Source: G965261475 sp965261475 [NCBI: bacterium]
GTDB lineage: Bacteria; SAR324; XYD2-FULL-50-16
Assembly (NCBI GenBank): GCA_965261475.1
Contig: OZ253454.1
Coordinates: 1,537,440-1,601,439 of the forward strand
Length of the DNA: 64,000 bases
Direction of reading: 5' to 3'
Below, in pieces: positions 1-9,209 of the stretch (position 1 is its first letter; each line of letters opens with the position of its first letter). Made by a program: the position numbers and the translations under genes. Below the pieces are notes generated by a model. That model had not been told where the DNA came from and did not search any database. It worked only from the letters and a program-made list of their open reading frames with translations.

Positions 1-2
1 GT

Positions 3-2327
3 TTTTTTTTCGTTTTTTCTTCTTTTTTATTTTTCGTTGTGACGCAACTTCCCAAAATTGATAATCTAGGAGATTATAAATTTGAACTTCCTACCAAAAT
101 TTTTGATAGAAATAATGAGCTCATAGATGAGTTTTATATTCAAAAACGAATATTGCTAACTAAAGAGCAAATCCCAGAAAAATTAAAACAAGCATTTGTT
201 GCTATAGAAGATAACAATTTTTATACACATTTTGGTGTAGATTTTAGGAGAATTATTGCTGCTTTTATTATAGATGTTAAGAATTTATCTTTTGTACAAG
301 GTGCAAGCACGATCACGCAGCAGACTGCTAAGCTTTTTTTACTACAACCTGATAGAAAAATTATCCGTAAAATCAAAGAAATTTTACTTGCTTTCCAAAT
401 GGAAAAAAAATTTAGCAAAGATGAAATTTTTACTCTTTATCTCAACAAAGCTTATATGGGCAATGGTGCTTATGGGGCTGCCGCTGCTTCTCAGGTTTAT
501 TTTTCTAAGAAGATCTCTGAGTTAGACATTACAGAATATGCTATGCTAGCAGCATTAGTGAAGGCGCCTTCTCGTCTTGCTCCTACTAACAATATTAAGC
601 TTGCGACTGATAGAAAAAATTTGGTTTTAAAACAAATGGCAAGGTTAAAATTTATTAGCCCTCAAGAATTACAGGTAGAATTAGCAAAAGAGATTAAACT
701 TAATTTAAGCATTTTAGACAATAAGAATGCGGCTTCTTATTTTGTGGAGGAGATAAGAAAAAAATTAAGAGGCTTGGGATTAAAAGAGGTTTATAAATCA
801 GGTCTCAATATTTATACTACTATGGACACCAGTCTACAAACCACTGCTCATAATGTGTTAAAACAAGGTTTACTAGATCTTGATAAAAGACACGGCTACA
901 AAGGACCTATAGATTCTGTACTAGATGATCAAGGAGAACTAGATTTAGTCAAACTACAGGAATTAAAACTTTTTAACAGATACTATCAATTAGATCGTAT
1001 TGCCAAAGCCTACATAGAAAAAATACAGAAAAATGAATTATATTTAAATTTAGGAGATATTAAAGGAGTTATATCTCTAGAGCCAAATACTAGATGGGCT
1101 ATTGAGTGGGCAAGTGATAAAATAGTCAACAAATATAATTGGTTAACTGATTTTCGTACGGTTTTTAAAAAAGGAGATGTATTGCTAGTAGAAGTAGAGT
1201 CTCAAATTCTAGATTCTGAACTCTACAAACTAAATTTGTATCAAGAGCCTATCAACAACGGAGGGATTATTGCACTAAATCCCAGAACAGGGGAAGTGCT
1301 AGCTATGGCGGGCGGGCATAACTTTGAAGACAGTGAGTTCAATAGAACTATCCAAAGCAAAAGACAACCAGGGTCTGCTTTTAAACCCATTGTTTATGCA
1401 GCTGCCGTTGATAACGGTTATCTTACTACTTCTATTTTGGAGGATACTCCTGTTATTTTTAATAGCTTGAAACAAAAATTTACTTGGTTTCCTAAAAATT
1501 ATAGTGGAAATTTTTCTGGTAATGTTACTCTTAGAGAATCTCTTTATAAAAGTAAAAATGTACCTACAGTCAAACTAGGGATAGACCTAGGGGCTAAAAA
1601 TATTATTAAATATGCTAAAAAATTTAATATCAAATCTTCTTTGCCTAATGATCCTTCTATTAGTCTAGGTACTGCGTCTTTAACTTTGCTAGAGCTAACT
1701 AACGCTTATAGTGTTTTTGCTACCAACGGTAAACAAGCTGAGCCTTATATGATTGCCAAAATTTTAGATAGAGATAAAAAAATGATCTATGAGAGGGCAA
1801 TAAAAAAATCTAAACAGGTGATTCCTGCTAGCACTGCCTATATTATTACTAGTATTTTAAAAGATGTTTTTACTTTTGGCACTGCAAGAAAAATTAACGA
1901 CTTCAAACAACCTATAGCAGGAAAAACAGGTACTACTAATAATAATACAGATGCTTGGTTTATAGGCTATACTCCTGATATTATTGTTGGTGTCTATGTA
2001 GGCAATGATCGTCCTGCTTTTTCTTTGGGCTTACTAGAAACTGGCTCTACTGCAGCCGCACCTATTTGGAGAGATTTTATGTTAGTAGCACTTAAAAAAT
2101 TACCAGTCAGAGATTTTATACAGCCTAAAAGTGTCGAAAAAGTAAAAATTGTGAAAGAAACAGGCTTGTTGGATTGTAGTACAAACGACAAAGATTCAGG
2201 TTATTACGAATATTTTAGAATCACTACTGCTCCTACGAATTGCGATGTCAATATTTTTGACACTATCAAAAATATTGATCCTGACCGACAAGATAGCGGA
2301 CTAAAGAAAGAAAACTTCGATCTATAA
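3..2327 (+). CDS. mrcA: Penicillin-binding protein 1A, bifunctional transglycosylase/transpeptidase (5' end outside window)
   Basis: Class A PBP that polymerises glycan strands and cross-links peptides in the periplasm. The reading frame is open to the left edge, and the first codons encode a Phe/Val-rich hydrophobic stretch (FFFVFSSFLFFVV) just before TQLPKIDNL. That is the membrane anchor, so the GTG at 39 is not the true start and the gene begins upstream. Visible motifs are the glycosyltransferase EDNNFYTHFGVD and TITQQTAKLF, then transpeptidase SAFKP (about residue 446 counted from the GTG), SKN (about 505) and KTGTT (about 629). The C-terminus ends shortly after the catalytic domain. 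aroC follows after 5 bp, suggesting cotranscription. Family assignment is secure; the missing N-terminus is short. Confidence 0.93.
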   Translation, partial: FFFVFSSFLFFVVTQLPKIDNLGDYKFELPTKIFDRNNELIDEFYIQKRILLTKEQIPEKLKQAFVAIEDNNFYTHFGVDFRRIIAAFIIDVKNLSFVQGASTITQQTAKLFLLQPDRKIIRKIKEILLAFQMEKKFSKDEIFTLYLNKAYMGNGAYGAAAASQVYFSKKISELDITEYAMLAALVKAPSRLAPTNNIKLATDRKNLVLKQMARLKFISPQELQVELAKEIKLNLSILDNKNAASYFVEEIRKKLRGLGLKEVYKSGLNIYTTMDTSLQTTAHNVLKQGLLDLDKRHGYKGPIDSVLDDQGELDLVKLQELKLFNRYYQLDRIAKAYIEKIQKNELYLNLGDIKGVISLEPNTRWAIEWASDKIVNKYNWLTDFRTVFKKGDVLLVEVESQILDSELYKLNLYQEPINNGGIIALNPRTGEVLAMAGGHNFEDSEFNRTIQSKRQPGSAFKPIVYAAAVDNGYLTTSILEDTPVIFNSLKQKFTWFPKNYSGNFSGNVTLRESLYKSKNVPTVKLGIDLGAKNIIKYAKKFNIKSSLPNDPSISLGTASLTLLELTNAYSVFATNGKQAEPYMIAKILDRDKKMIYERAIKKSKQVIPASTAYIITSILKDVFTFGTARKINDFKQPIAGKTGTTNNNTDAWFIGYTPDIIVGVYVGNDRPAFSLGLLETGSTAAAPIWRDFMLVALKKLPVRDFIQPKSVEKVKIVKETGLLDCSTNDKDSGYYEYFRITTAPTNCDVNIFDTIKNIDPDRQDSGLKKENFDL

Positions 2328-2332
2328 GTATT

Positions 2333-3457
2333 GTGTCTAATATATTCGGAAAAAATTTTCGTATTTCTACTTTCGGAGAAAGTCATAGTAGTGGTTTAGG
2401 GGTAATTATTGATGGTTGCCCCGCAGGCTTGAAGATCAAAGAAGATTTTATTCAAAAAGAATTGGATAGAAGAAGACCGGGTCAAAGCAAAATTACTACC
2501 TCTCGTCAAGAAACAGATAAATTAGAAATACTCTCAGGCATAATGGACGGAGTCACCCTCGGCACTCCCATTGGAATTATTTTTAAAAATGAAGACGCTC
2601 GTCCCAAAGCCTATAACAAATTGAAGGGTTTGTTTCGTCCTAGCCACGCAGATTATACTTATCAAATGAGATACGGAGTAAGAGATTGGAGAGGAGGAGG
2701 CAGGGCGAGTAATAGAGAATCTGTCGCGAGAGTTGCTGCGGGAGCGATTGCTAAAAAATTGATCTACGAGCTTTGTGGTGTAGAATCTTTGGCTTGGGTT
2801 TCTGCTATAGGCAACATAAAGGCTACAAATATTGATTATAAAAAAATTACAGCATTAGAAATAGAAAGCAATAATGTGCGCTGTCCAAGCAAAGAAGCCG
2901 CCTTGCAAATGGAAGCAGAAATTAAAAAAATTAAACAAGAGGGTGATAGTTTAGGAGGAAAAATTGATTTTCGTATTACCAATTTAATTGCTGGTGTGGG
3001 AGCACCTATTTTTAAAAAATTACAGGTAGATATTGCTCAAGCGGTACTTTCTATTGGTGCTTGCAGGTCTTTTGAGATTGGCTTGGGTGTCAAAACTTGC
3101 ACTAAAAAAGGCTCACAACACAATGATGCTATAGTGCTAGAAAACAATACTCCCAAAACTATTACCAACAATGCAGGAGGTATAGTGGGGGGAATTAGTA
3201 ATGGAGAAACCATCTACGGCAGTGTCACTTTTAAACCTACTGCGACTATCGCTAAGAAACAAGCAACGCTGAATACGAATTTTGAGCCGATCTTTTTTAA
3301 AGCGCAAGGTAGGCATGATCCTTGTGTGCTTCCTAGAGCTGTAGTAATTGTAGAATCTATGCTAAATCTTGTGCTAGCAGACCAACTAATTAGCTATTGT
3401 TTTGCAGATATTCGTAGATTAAAAAAGGTCTTTCAGGTCAATGATACAAACCTTTGA
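2333..3457 (+). CDS. aroC: Chorismate synthase
   Basis: Last step of the shikimate pathway: converts 5-enolpyruvylshikimate-3-phosphate to chorismate using reduced FMN. The 374-residue protein has the normal family length. It shows the N-terminal FGESH signature, the central RPSHADYTYQMRYG and RGGGRASNRESVARVAAGA blocks that bind FMN and substrate, and a C-terminal GRHDPCVLPRAV segment. A GTG start at 2333 is chosen because it gives MSNIFGKNFRISTFGES, matching the usual N-terminus, and because it lies 5 bp after the PBP1A stop. The 3' end faces the convergent dapA with only 25 bp between them. Confidence 0.96.
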   Translation: MSNIFGKNFRISTFGESHSSGLGVIIDGCPAGLKIKEDFIQKELDRRRPGQSKITTSRQETDKLEILSGIMDGVTLGTPIGIIFKNEDARPKAYNKLKGLFRPSHADYTYQMRYGVRDWRGGGRASNRESVARVAAGAIAKKLIYELCGVESLAWVSAIGNIKATNIDYKKITALEIESNNVRCPSKEAALQMEAEIKKIKQEGDSLGGKIDFRITNLIAGVGAPIFKKLQVDIAQAVLSIGACRSFEIGLGVKTCTKKGSQHNDAIVLENNTPKTITNNAGGIVGGISNGETIYGSVTFKPTATIAKKQATLNTNFEPIFFKAQGRHDPCVLPRAVVIVESMLNLVLADQLISYCFADIRRLKKVFQVNDTNL

Positions 3458-3482
3458 GCTCAACAAAGCATGTATTCGCAAC

Positions 3483-4385
3483 TTAATATATTAATTTAAA
3501 TTTTTCAGGCGCTATTGTCTTGATTGTTTCACAAAATCCTAGAGCTCTTAAGTTTTTTATTAGCTGTTTTTGTTTTGTTATAGGCAAAGGGAAGTATGGC
3601 AAACGAAAGACTGGTTGACATAAACCCATCATAGCCAGCAAGGTGTTTGTAGCTATAGGATTGGGCTCACAAAATAAATTTTTTATTAGAGGAAGGCATT
3701 TTTGAAAAAGATTATGATTATTGTCGTCCATCAATGTACGGAATAATTTTGGAATTATATTTGCTGCTACTGAAATTACTCCGTGAGCACCGCATTGATG
3801 TTTAGCATCAAACGCTTGGTCGTCGTTCCCAGACCAGCAAGCAATGCCTTGTGCTTCATATAATTTTATTCTTTTGTTGCCTGTACATTCTTTAACACCT
3901 ACAAAATTGGTGTGTTTAGATATTTCTGTGATAGTGTCAGGCTCTATATCTTGCGCTGTTCTAGAAGGAACATTATAAATGACACAAGGTGCAAGATCTA
4001 ATAGCAATAAAAAATGTTTCAATAACCCTAATTTGCTAGTTTTTCCGTAGTATGGATTAAGTTGTAAGCAAGCGTGAGTACCAATCTCTATAGCTTCTTT
4101 TGTAGCCTGCAGAGCTTCTTTAGTGCAATTGCTTCCAGTATTTCCAATGACTGTAATTTTTTTGCCAAAATTGACTAGGGTATGACGTAGCAAAGAGAGA
4201 TTTTCTGTCCAATTCATCAAATGCCCTTCACCTGTAGTTCCGCAAACGATCAATCCCTCTACTCTAGCATCAATCTGTCTTTGTACTAATTTATCATAGC
4301 TATCAAAATCTATATCTCCGCTTTGCTGATAAGGAGTTTTGATAGCGGTCATCAAAGAATATTGTTTAAAATTTATTTTTTTCAT
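3483..4385 (-). CDS. dapA: 4-hydroxy-tetrahydrodipicolinate synthase, plant-type
   Basis: Condenses pyruvate with aspartate semialdehyde in the diaminopimelate/lysine pathway. Visible are GTTGEG (residues 49-54), the catalytic Tyr137 in YNVPSRT, Arg142, and Schiff-base Lys165 in GVKE. Many stretches resemble the higher-plant enzyme rather than the E. coli form: GNTGSN, LNPYYGKTS, WSGNDDQ, FCEPNPIATNT and QPVFRLPYFPLPITK. Trp59 in GEGHLMNW occupies the position where plant enzymes have Trp and E. coli has His. By family knowledge this affects lysine feedback binding, so lysine inhibition is likely but inferred. The gene converges on aroC and is divergent from mlaF across a 112-bp A+T-rich gap. 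Confidence 0.93.
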   Translation of the reverse strand: MKKINFKQYSLMTAIKTPYQQSGDIDFDSYDKLVQRQIDARVEGLIVCGTTGEGHLMNWTENLSLLRHTLVNFGKKITVIGNTGSNCTKEALQATKEAIEIGTHACLQLNPYYGKTSKLGLLKHFLLLLDLAPCVIYNVPSRTAQDIEPDTITEISKHTNFVGVKECTGNKRIKLYEAQGIACWSGNDDQAFDAKHQCGAHGVISVAANIIPKLFRTLMDDNNHNLFQKCLPLIKNLFCEPNPIATNTLLAMMGLCQPVFRLPYFPLPITKQKQLIKNLRALGFCETIKTIAPEKFKLIY

Positions 4386-4497
4386 TTTATGCTAGCATAA
4401 GGTGAAACTACAATATGTTAGATAAATTATAATTTTTTTCAAGAAAAATTTCTATTTATAAATATAGATTTTATATAATTTTTATTGTTAAAAAACA

Positions 4498-5223
4498 ATG
4501 ATAGAATTCCAAAATGTTTATAAATCTTTCAAGAATTTTCATATTTTACAAGGTTTGAGTATTGTTTTTCCCAAAGGTAAAATAACTGTGATGCTAGGAG
4601 GCTCTGGTACAGGGAAATCTATCACACTCAAACATATTTTGGGCTTTTTAAAACCAGACAACGGCAAAATTTTGATTAACGAAGAAGACACTAGTAATTT
4701 TAACGATAAAAAATGGCGAGGAGTAAGAAAAAAAATAGGAATGTCTTTCCAGGGATCTGCTCTTTTTGATTCTATGAATATCCTAGAAAATGTGCTTTTT
4801 CCTTTGAACGAGCATAGCAAAAAAACAAAAGCAGAAATTATTGACATTGCTACAAGAAAACTAGAAATTGTGGGGTTGCAAGACCATCTGTACAAGATGC
4901 CTGATGAATTATCAGGGGGAATGCGCAAAAGAGCTTCTCTCGCTAGAGCTATAGCACTAGATCCTGAGATTGTTCTTTTTGATGAGCCTACTTCTGGACT
5001 AGATCCCATTGTTACTTCGGTCATTGACGATTTAGTAAAAAAAACTCAAGAATACACAAAATGTACTTTTATTGTTATTAGCCATGATATGCGCTCTACT
5101 TTTCGCATAGCAGATAAGATTGCTTTACTTTATAAAGGTAAAATTATCGAAGAAGGAAATGCAACAGAGTTTCAAAACTCTCCAAATCCTTTAGTGCAGC
5201 AATTTATCCATGGATCACTATAA
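4498..5223 (+). CDS. MlaF-like ABC transporter ATPase
   Basis: Cytoplasmic ATPase of an MCE/Mla-type system that moves phospholipids between the inner and outer membranes. The 241-residue protein has Walker A GGSGTGKS (34-41), a Q-loop near SFQGSALF, signature LSGGM (138-142), Walker B VLFDEP (159-164) and the H-loop VISHDM. The SGGMRKRASLARAI wording is characteristic of the MlaF/Ttg2A group. It lies 9 bp upstream of an MCE-domain gene, so the two are almost certainly one operon. The expected permease (MlaE) is not next to it in this window; it may be encoded elsewhere. Confidence 0.9.
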   Translation: MIEFQNVYKSFKNFHILQGLSIVFPKGKITVMLGGSGTGKSITLKHILGFLKPDNGKILINEEDTSNFNDKKWRGVRKKIGMSFQGSALFDSMNILENVLFPLNEHSKKTKAEIIDIATRKLEIVGLQDHLYKMPDELSGGMRKRASLARAIALDPEIVLFDEPTSGLDPIVTSVIDDLVKKTQEYTKCTFIVISHDMRSTFRIADKIALLYKGKIIEEGNATEFQNSPNPLVQQFIHGSL

Positions 5224-5232
5224 GTATAGACA

Positions 5233-6654
5233 ATGCTTGGATTATTTACAAAAATTAAATCTGAAATTTTGGTTGGAATGTTGGTTGTGGTAGCGATCGG
5301 ACTGGTTATTTATAGCTCTATCAAAGTCACAGGGTTTAATAGTTTTACCAAAAAAGGCTATAAAATAGAAATGATTTTTGACGATGTTTCTGGTTTATCT
5401 ACCCAAACAGCTGTACGAATCGCTGGAATTCAGGTAGGAAAAATTTTAGCCATTGAGCTAGTAAATAATAGGGCAAAAGTTATTCTTTATATTTTTGAGG
5501 ATTACTTAATTCCTAATGATTCGGTTGCTCAAATTCAAACTTTAGGTTTGTTAGGGGATAAATATATTGAAATAATTGCAGGAACAAATTTTGCCATTTT
5601 AAAAAATGGACAAAGTATTCGTACCAGCAAAGCCCAAGGACTAGATGCTGTGCTAGCAAATATCTCTGATTTAATAGCTACCCTCACAAGAGTTGTAGCA
5701 AATAATGAAGTCGCTATTAACCAAGCAGTTACTAATTTTAAGGACTTAAGTGCTTCTTTGAAGAGCATAGCAGAAAACAATGCATCAAATATCAATCAAA
5801 TTACTGCTAATTTTAAGGATTTGAGTGTTTCTTTGAATAGAATAGTAGAAAATAATGAGCAAAAAGTTAATGATTTAATAGAAAATGTCAAAAACTTCAG
5901 CACAGAATTAAATAGTATTGCTGAGGCACAAAGCCTACAAAAAAGTGTCTCAAATATAGAATCTATTACTAAAAAAATAGATGAAGGAGAGGGCACGCTA
6001 GGACAGTTAGTGAACAAAACAGATACAATAGAAAAAATTAACTCTGCTTTGGATGATTTAAATAATTTATTAGGCTCTGCTTCCAGATGGACATACGATG
6101 TAGGTTTTGAAACCAAGTTTCTTACCAAACAAAATCAGTTTAAACCTAGTTTTTCTCTAAAAATTAACACTCAAAAAGATAGATTTTATCAACTCAAACT
6201 TACTAGCCACCCTATAGGAAAAATATCCGAAGAAACAACAACAAAGACGGTTACTGATGCTAGTGGCGCTCAAACAATAACAACTACTCAAGCAACAAAA
6301 ATTACCGACGATTATTTAATTTCTCTGCAAATTGCAAAAAAGTTTTATGATACACAGTTTCGCATAGGTCTATTTGAGAATGACTTTGGAGTTGGCGTAG
6401 ATCAATTTTTTGGCGTAAAGAATCAGTGGATACTAACTTCAGAAGTATTTAATTTTCAAAAAAACCAACCTCCTTATTTATCTTTTGATGCTATTTATAA
6501 TTACAGAGCTTTAAGGTTTAGCGCGGGCTTTGATGATGTCCTTAACGAAAATCAAAATAAAAGAGATTTTACTATTGGAGCGGGGTTAGAATTTAACGAG
6601 GACGATTTAAAAATATTAGGTGCTAGCGCAATTAGTGGTGGTTTGTCGCCATAA
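5233..6654 (+). CDS. MCE-domain (MlaD-like) lipid-transport protein with long beta-rich C-terminus
   Basis: Substrate-binding partner of the upstream ATPase. The N-terminus has one membrane span (about residues 10-30, ILVGMLVVVAIGLVIYSSI). A single MCE domain follows (about 38-120, containing FDDVSGLSTQTAVRIAGIQVG and LGDKYIEI). Next come imperfect helical repeats of the NFKDLSxSLxxIxENN type (about 155-230). The final 200 residues are rich in alternating polar/aromatic strands (YDVGFETKFL, FRIGLFENDFGVGVDQFF) and look like an outer-membrane or beta-barrel-like domain. At 473 residues it is much longer than E. coli MlaD (about 180). Similar long MCE proteins occur in Deltaproteobacteria and Campylobacterota. 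The tail may bridge to the outer membrane; that role is inferred. Confidence 0.85.
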   Translation: MLGLFTKIKSEILVGMLVVVAIGLVIYSSIKVTGFNSFTKKGYKIEMIFDDVSGLSTQTAVRIAGIQVGKILAIELVNNRAKVILYIFEDYLIPNDSVAQIQTLGLLGDKYIEIIAGTNFAILKNGQSIRTSKAQGLDAVLANISDLIATLTRVVANNEVAINQAVTNFKDLSASLKSIAENNASNINQITANFKDLSVSLNRIVENNEQKVNDLIENVKNFSTELNSIAEAQSLQKSVSNIESITKKIDEGEGTLGQLVNKTDTIEKINSALDDLNNLLGSASRWTYDVGFETKFLTKQNQFKPSFSLKINTQKDRFYQLKLTSHPIGKISEETTTKTVTDASGAQTITTTQATKITDDYLISLQIAKKFYDTQFRIGLFENDFGVGVDQFFGVKNQWILTSEVFNFQKNQPPYLSFDAIYNYRALRFSAGFDDVLNENQNKRDFTIGAGLEFNEDDLKILGASAISGGLSP

Positions 6655-6738
6655 AAATATCATATTTTAGTAAATAAAATTTTCTTTGAAAAAATCACAG
6701 AAAAAATTATACTAAAAAAATAGTTATCAACAAAAAAT

Positions 6739-7734
6739 ATGTACGAAGAGATCAAAGAATTAGAACTTGCTATTCAAAAAGAAATCCCAAAAATAACAGC
6801 CCTCAAAAAAGAACTTGCTTGTTGGATTGTAGGACAAAAAGAAATGATCAATCATTTACTGATTACATTGATGAGTAATGGACATCTATTATTAGAAGGC
6901 TTGCCCGGTTTAGCTAAAACCTTGACTATCAATGTTTTAGCTAAGGCACTAGCTTTATCTTTTCAAAGGATACAATTTACTCCTGATATGCTGCCAGCGG
7001 ATTTAACAGGTACAAATATTTTTAACCCAAAAACTGTAAAATTTACTCCTAAAAAAGGACCTATTTTTAGCAATATTGTCCTAGCAGATGAAATCAACCG
7101 CTCTCCGGCTAAGGTGCAAAGTGCTTTGCTTGAGGCTATGCAAGAAAAACAAGTTACTATAGGAGCAACTACCTTTATGTTGGACGCACCTTTTGTAGTG
7201 CTTGCTACCCAAAACCCTATAGAGCAAGAAGGCACCTATCCGCTTCCAGAAGCGCAGCTAGATAGATTTTTAATGAAATCTATGATTGTTTATCCTTCCA
7301 AAAAAGAAGAAAAAGAAATTTTAAACAGATTAGATTTTTTGTTGCAAGAAGAAAAAATAATTACCCCCGTTTTAAATAAGAAAAATCTTTTCAAAATCCA
7401 ACAGTTAGTTAAAAAAGTTTACGCAGATGACAAGATCAAAGACTATGTGCTAAATATTGTATGGGCAACACGTCAGCCTCAAGAATACGGATTGCAAAAT
7501 TTAGCTCCTTTGATAGAACTAGGGGTTTCTCCAAGGGCTAGTATTTATTTGATTGTTTGTGCTAAAGCATCTGCCTTTTTACAAGGTAGGGGCTATGTTA
7601 CTCCGCAAGATATCAAAGAGGTAGCTCTGCCTATCCTCCGACATAGGCTGAAACTCTCTTTTACAGCGGAAGCAGAAGAAAAAAGCTGTGATGACATACT
7701 GAGTGCAATTTTAGAAAAAATTCCTGTACCTTAA
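6739..7734 (+). CDS. MoxR-family AAA+ ATPase
   Basis: AAA+ ATPase of the MoxR type, chaperone-like proteins that help assemble or activate partner complexes. The 331-residue protein has Walker A GLPGLAKT (54-61), Walker B LADEINRSP, the LLEAMQEKQVTIG block and sensor ATQNPIEQEGTYPLPEAQLDRF, followed by the AAA lid domain. In many bacteria moxR is followed by a DUF58/von Willebrand A gene. Here it stands alone: the next gene is on the opposite strand and no such partner is visible, so its client is unknown. An A+T-rich 84-bp gap separates it from the MCE gene. Confidence 0.9.
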   Translation: MYEEIKELELAIQKEIPKITALKKELACWIVGQKEMINHLLITLMSNGHLLLEGLPGLAKTLTINVLAKALALSFQRIQFTPDMLPADLTGTNIFNPKTVKFTPKKGPIFSNIVLADEINRSPAKVQSALLEAMQEKQVTIGATTFMLDAPFVVLATQNPIEQEGTYPLPEAQLDRFLMKSMIVYPSKKEEKEILNRLDFLLQEEKIITPVLNKKNLFKIQQLVKKVYADDKIKDYVLNIVWATRQPQEYGLQNLAPLIELGVSPRASIYLIVCAKASAFLQGRGYVTPQDIKEVALPILRHRLKLSFTAEAEEKSCDDILSAILEKIPVP

Positions 7735-7858
7735 GTCTGATAAACTAGCAGCAAAGTTTTAGTAATAAATTTTCTAGTATCATAGTAGTGTATTAATTTT
7801 ATTTTACCTCACCAAATTAACATTTGAGACTAGGTAAATTTAAAAATATGTTACGCAG

Positions 7859-9040
7859 CTACTGTTTTTTTCGTAGCGGAGGATTCTGAAAATTTTTCAT
7901 AGAATAAAGGAAGATAAAACTCAAAATTAGTAAAACAAAATAAACATACAAAACATTGATTTCTAGGAGCAGACCACTAGAAATTGCTCCTACAAAGTGT
8001 CCAAAGAATTGTAGTAAATTATAAATGCCGCTAGCAGTGCCCTTGTTTTCTGGATTGCTCCAGCGTGTAACCAGAGAAGGAAAAATTGGCTCAAAAATGC
8101 TATATCCTACAAAAAAAGTTATTAGCCCGATTACAATAAACCAAAAATTAAGAGTAGATGTTCCCCACAAAAAAAGAATAAACGATGTTATTAAAAATCC
8201 AATTCCTAACAAAATTCCTTTGTCAAACCTGCCTTTGCTTTCTACATAAAAAGTGGTAGGAAACAAGAATAAAAAACTAATTCCTAGCATACTGAGATAA
8301 ATTTTCCATAGATCTTCTTTAGGGAATTCTAGGTAATTAAAAAGAAAAATTTGTGTAATAAATAAAGAAGCAGAAAGTCCTGTTCCACTTAAAAAAGAAC
8401 CAAAATAGATAATTCTTAATTGCTTGTTATTTAGACAATTCAAAACAGCATCCCAAAATTTAAGATTTTTCTTTTTTTGCTTATTGTTTGGAATAAAAAA
8501 TAAAATAGCTAAAAAAGATAAGATTGCCATTACAGATATTGCTTGAAAAAGTTCGCGAATACCAAACTGACTAATAAAAAAAGGAGCTATTGCAAACGCC
8601 AAACAAAAGGCAATTCCGATACTAAGCCCTAAGAAAGCACTAGCTCTAGCTCTAATCTCGTCTCTGGTATTATCTGCTAATAAAGCAAAAATAATAGATG
8701 CTACTGCTCCAATACCTTGTATAAATCTAGCAAAAATCATCCAGTAAATATTGGTAGCGTAGATTGCCAATAAGCTACCTAGTACAAAAAACAACAAGGC
8801 AATCAGTAAAAGTTTTTTCCTCCCATAAATATCAGATAAATAGCCAAATGGTAGCTGAAAAATTCCTTGTGTTAGCCCATAAATTCCAAAAGCTAAACTT
8901 ATTAAAAAGAAATTATTCAAAGCTAGTGTTTGCGCTAGAATATTAAAAACAGGTAGCACCAAAAAAACAGAAAACATGCGAAAAAACAATACCACGCTCA
9001 ACCAAAAAATTACCCATCCTTCTTGTTTGTTAAAGATCAT
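7859..9040 (-). CDS. MFS transporter, YajR-like
   Basis: A 393-residue inner-membrane carrier with twelve predicted spans. The N-terminal half contains IYGLTQGIFQLPFGYLSDIYGRKK, the loop 2-3 MFS motif, and RFIQGIGAVASIIFALLADNTR. The wording closely follows E. coli YajR, a proton-coupled drug/efflux-type MFS member. The second half has the YajR-like segment EDLWKIYLSMLGI and the FEPIFPSLVTRWS stretch. The C-terminal soluble YAM domain of YajR is absent; the protein ends right after the last span. The substrate cannot be stated. It converges on moxR. Confidence 0.8.
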   Translation of the reverse strand: MIFNKQEGWVIFWLSVVLFFRMFSVFLVLPVFNILAQTLALNNFFLISLAFGIYGLTQGIFQLPFGYLSDIYGRKKLLLIALLFFVLGSLLAIYATNIYWMIFARFIQGIGAVASIIFALLADNTRDEIRARASAFLGLSIGIAFCLAFAIAPFFISQFGIRELFQAISVMAILSFLAILFFIPNNKQKKKNLKFWDAVLNCLNNKQLRIIYFGSFLSGTGLSASLFITQIFLFNYLEFPKEDLWKIYLSMLGISFLFLFPTTFYVESKGRFDKGILLGIGFLITSFILFLWGTSTLNFWFIVIGLITFFVGYSIFEPIFPSLVTRWSNPENKGTASGIYNLLQFFGHFVGAISSGLLLEINVLYVYFVLLILSFIFLYSMKNFQNPPLRKKQ

Positions 9041-9209
9041 AAATTACACTTAAAAATAATACTATTTTAGTAATAGCATTTTTACTAATATAAATCTGCT
9101 TATTATCAGTGTTGTGGTACTAGCGAGCAAAATATTTAACAAATTATTGTTATCAAATCAAAATAGGAACTTATTGATTGGATATTTTTTACCAACTAAC
9201 CCTGCGGAG

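Noticed and set aside
4539-5024. 161-residue minus-strand ORF opposite the MlaF-like gene
   Set aside because: Entirely within the secure ATPase gene, with no recognisable domain.
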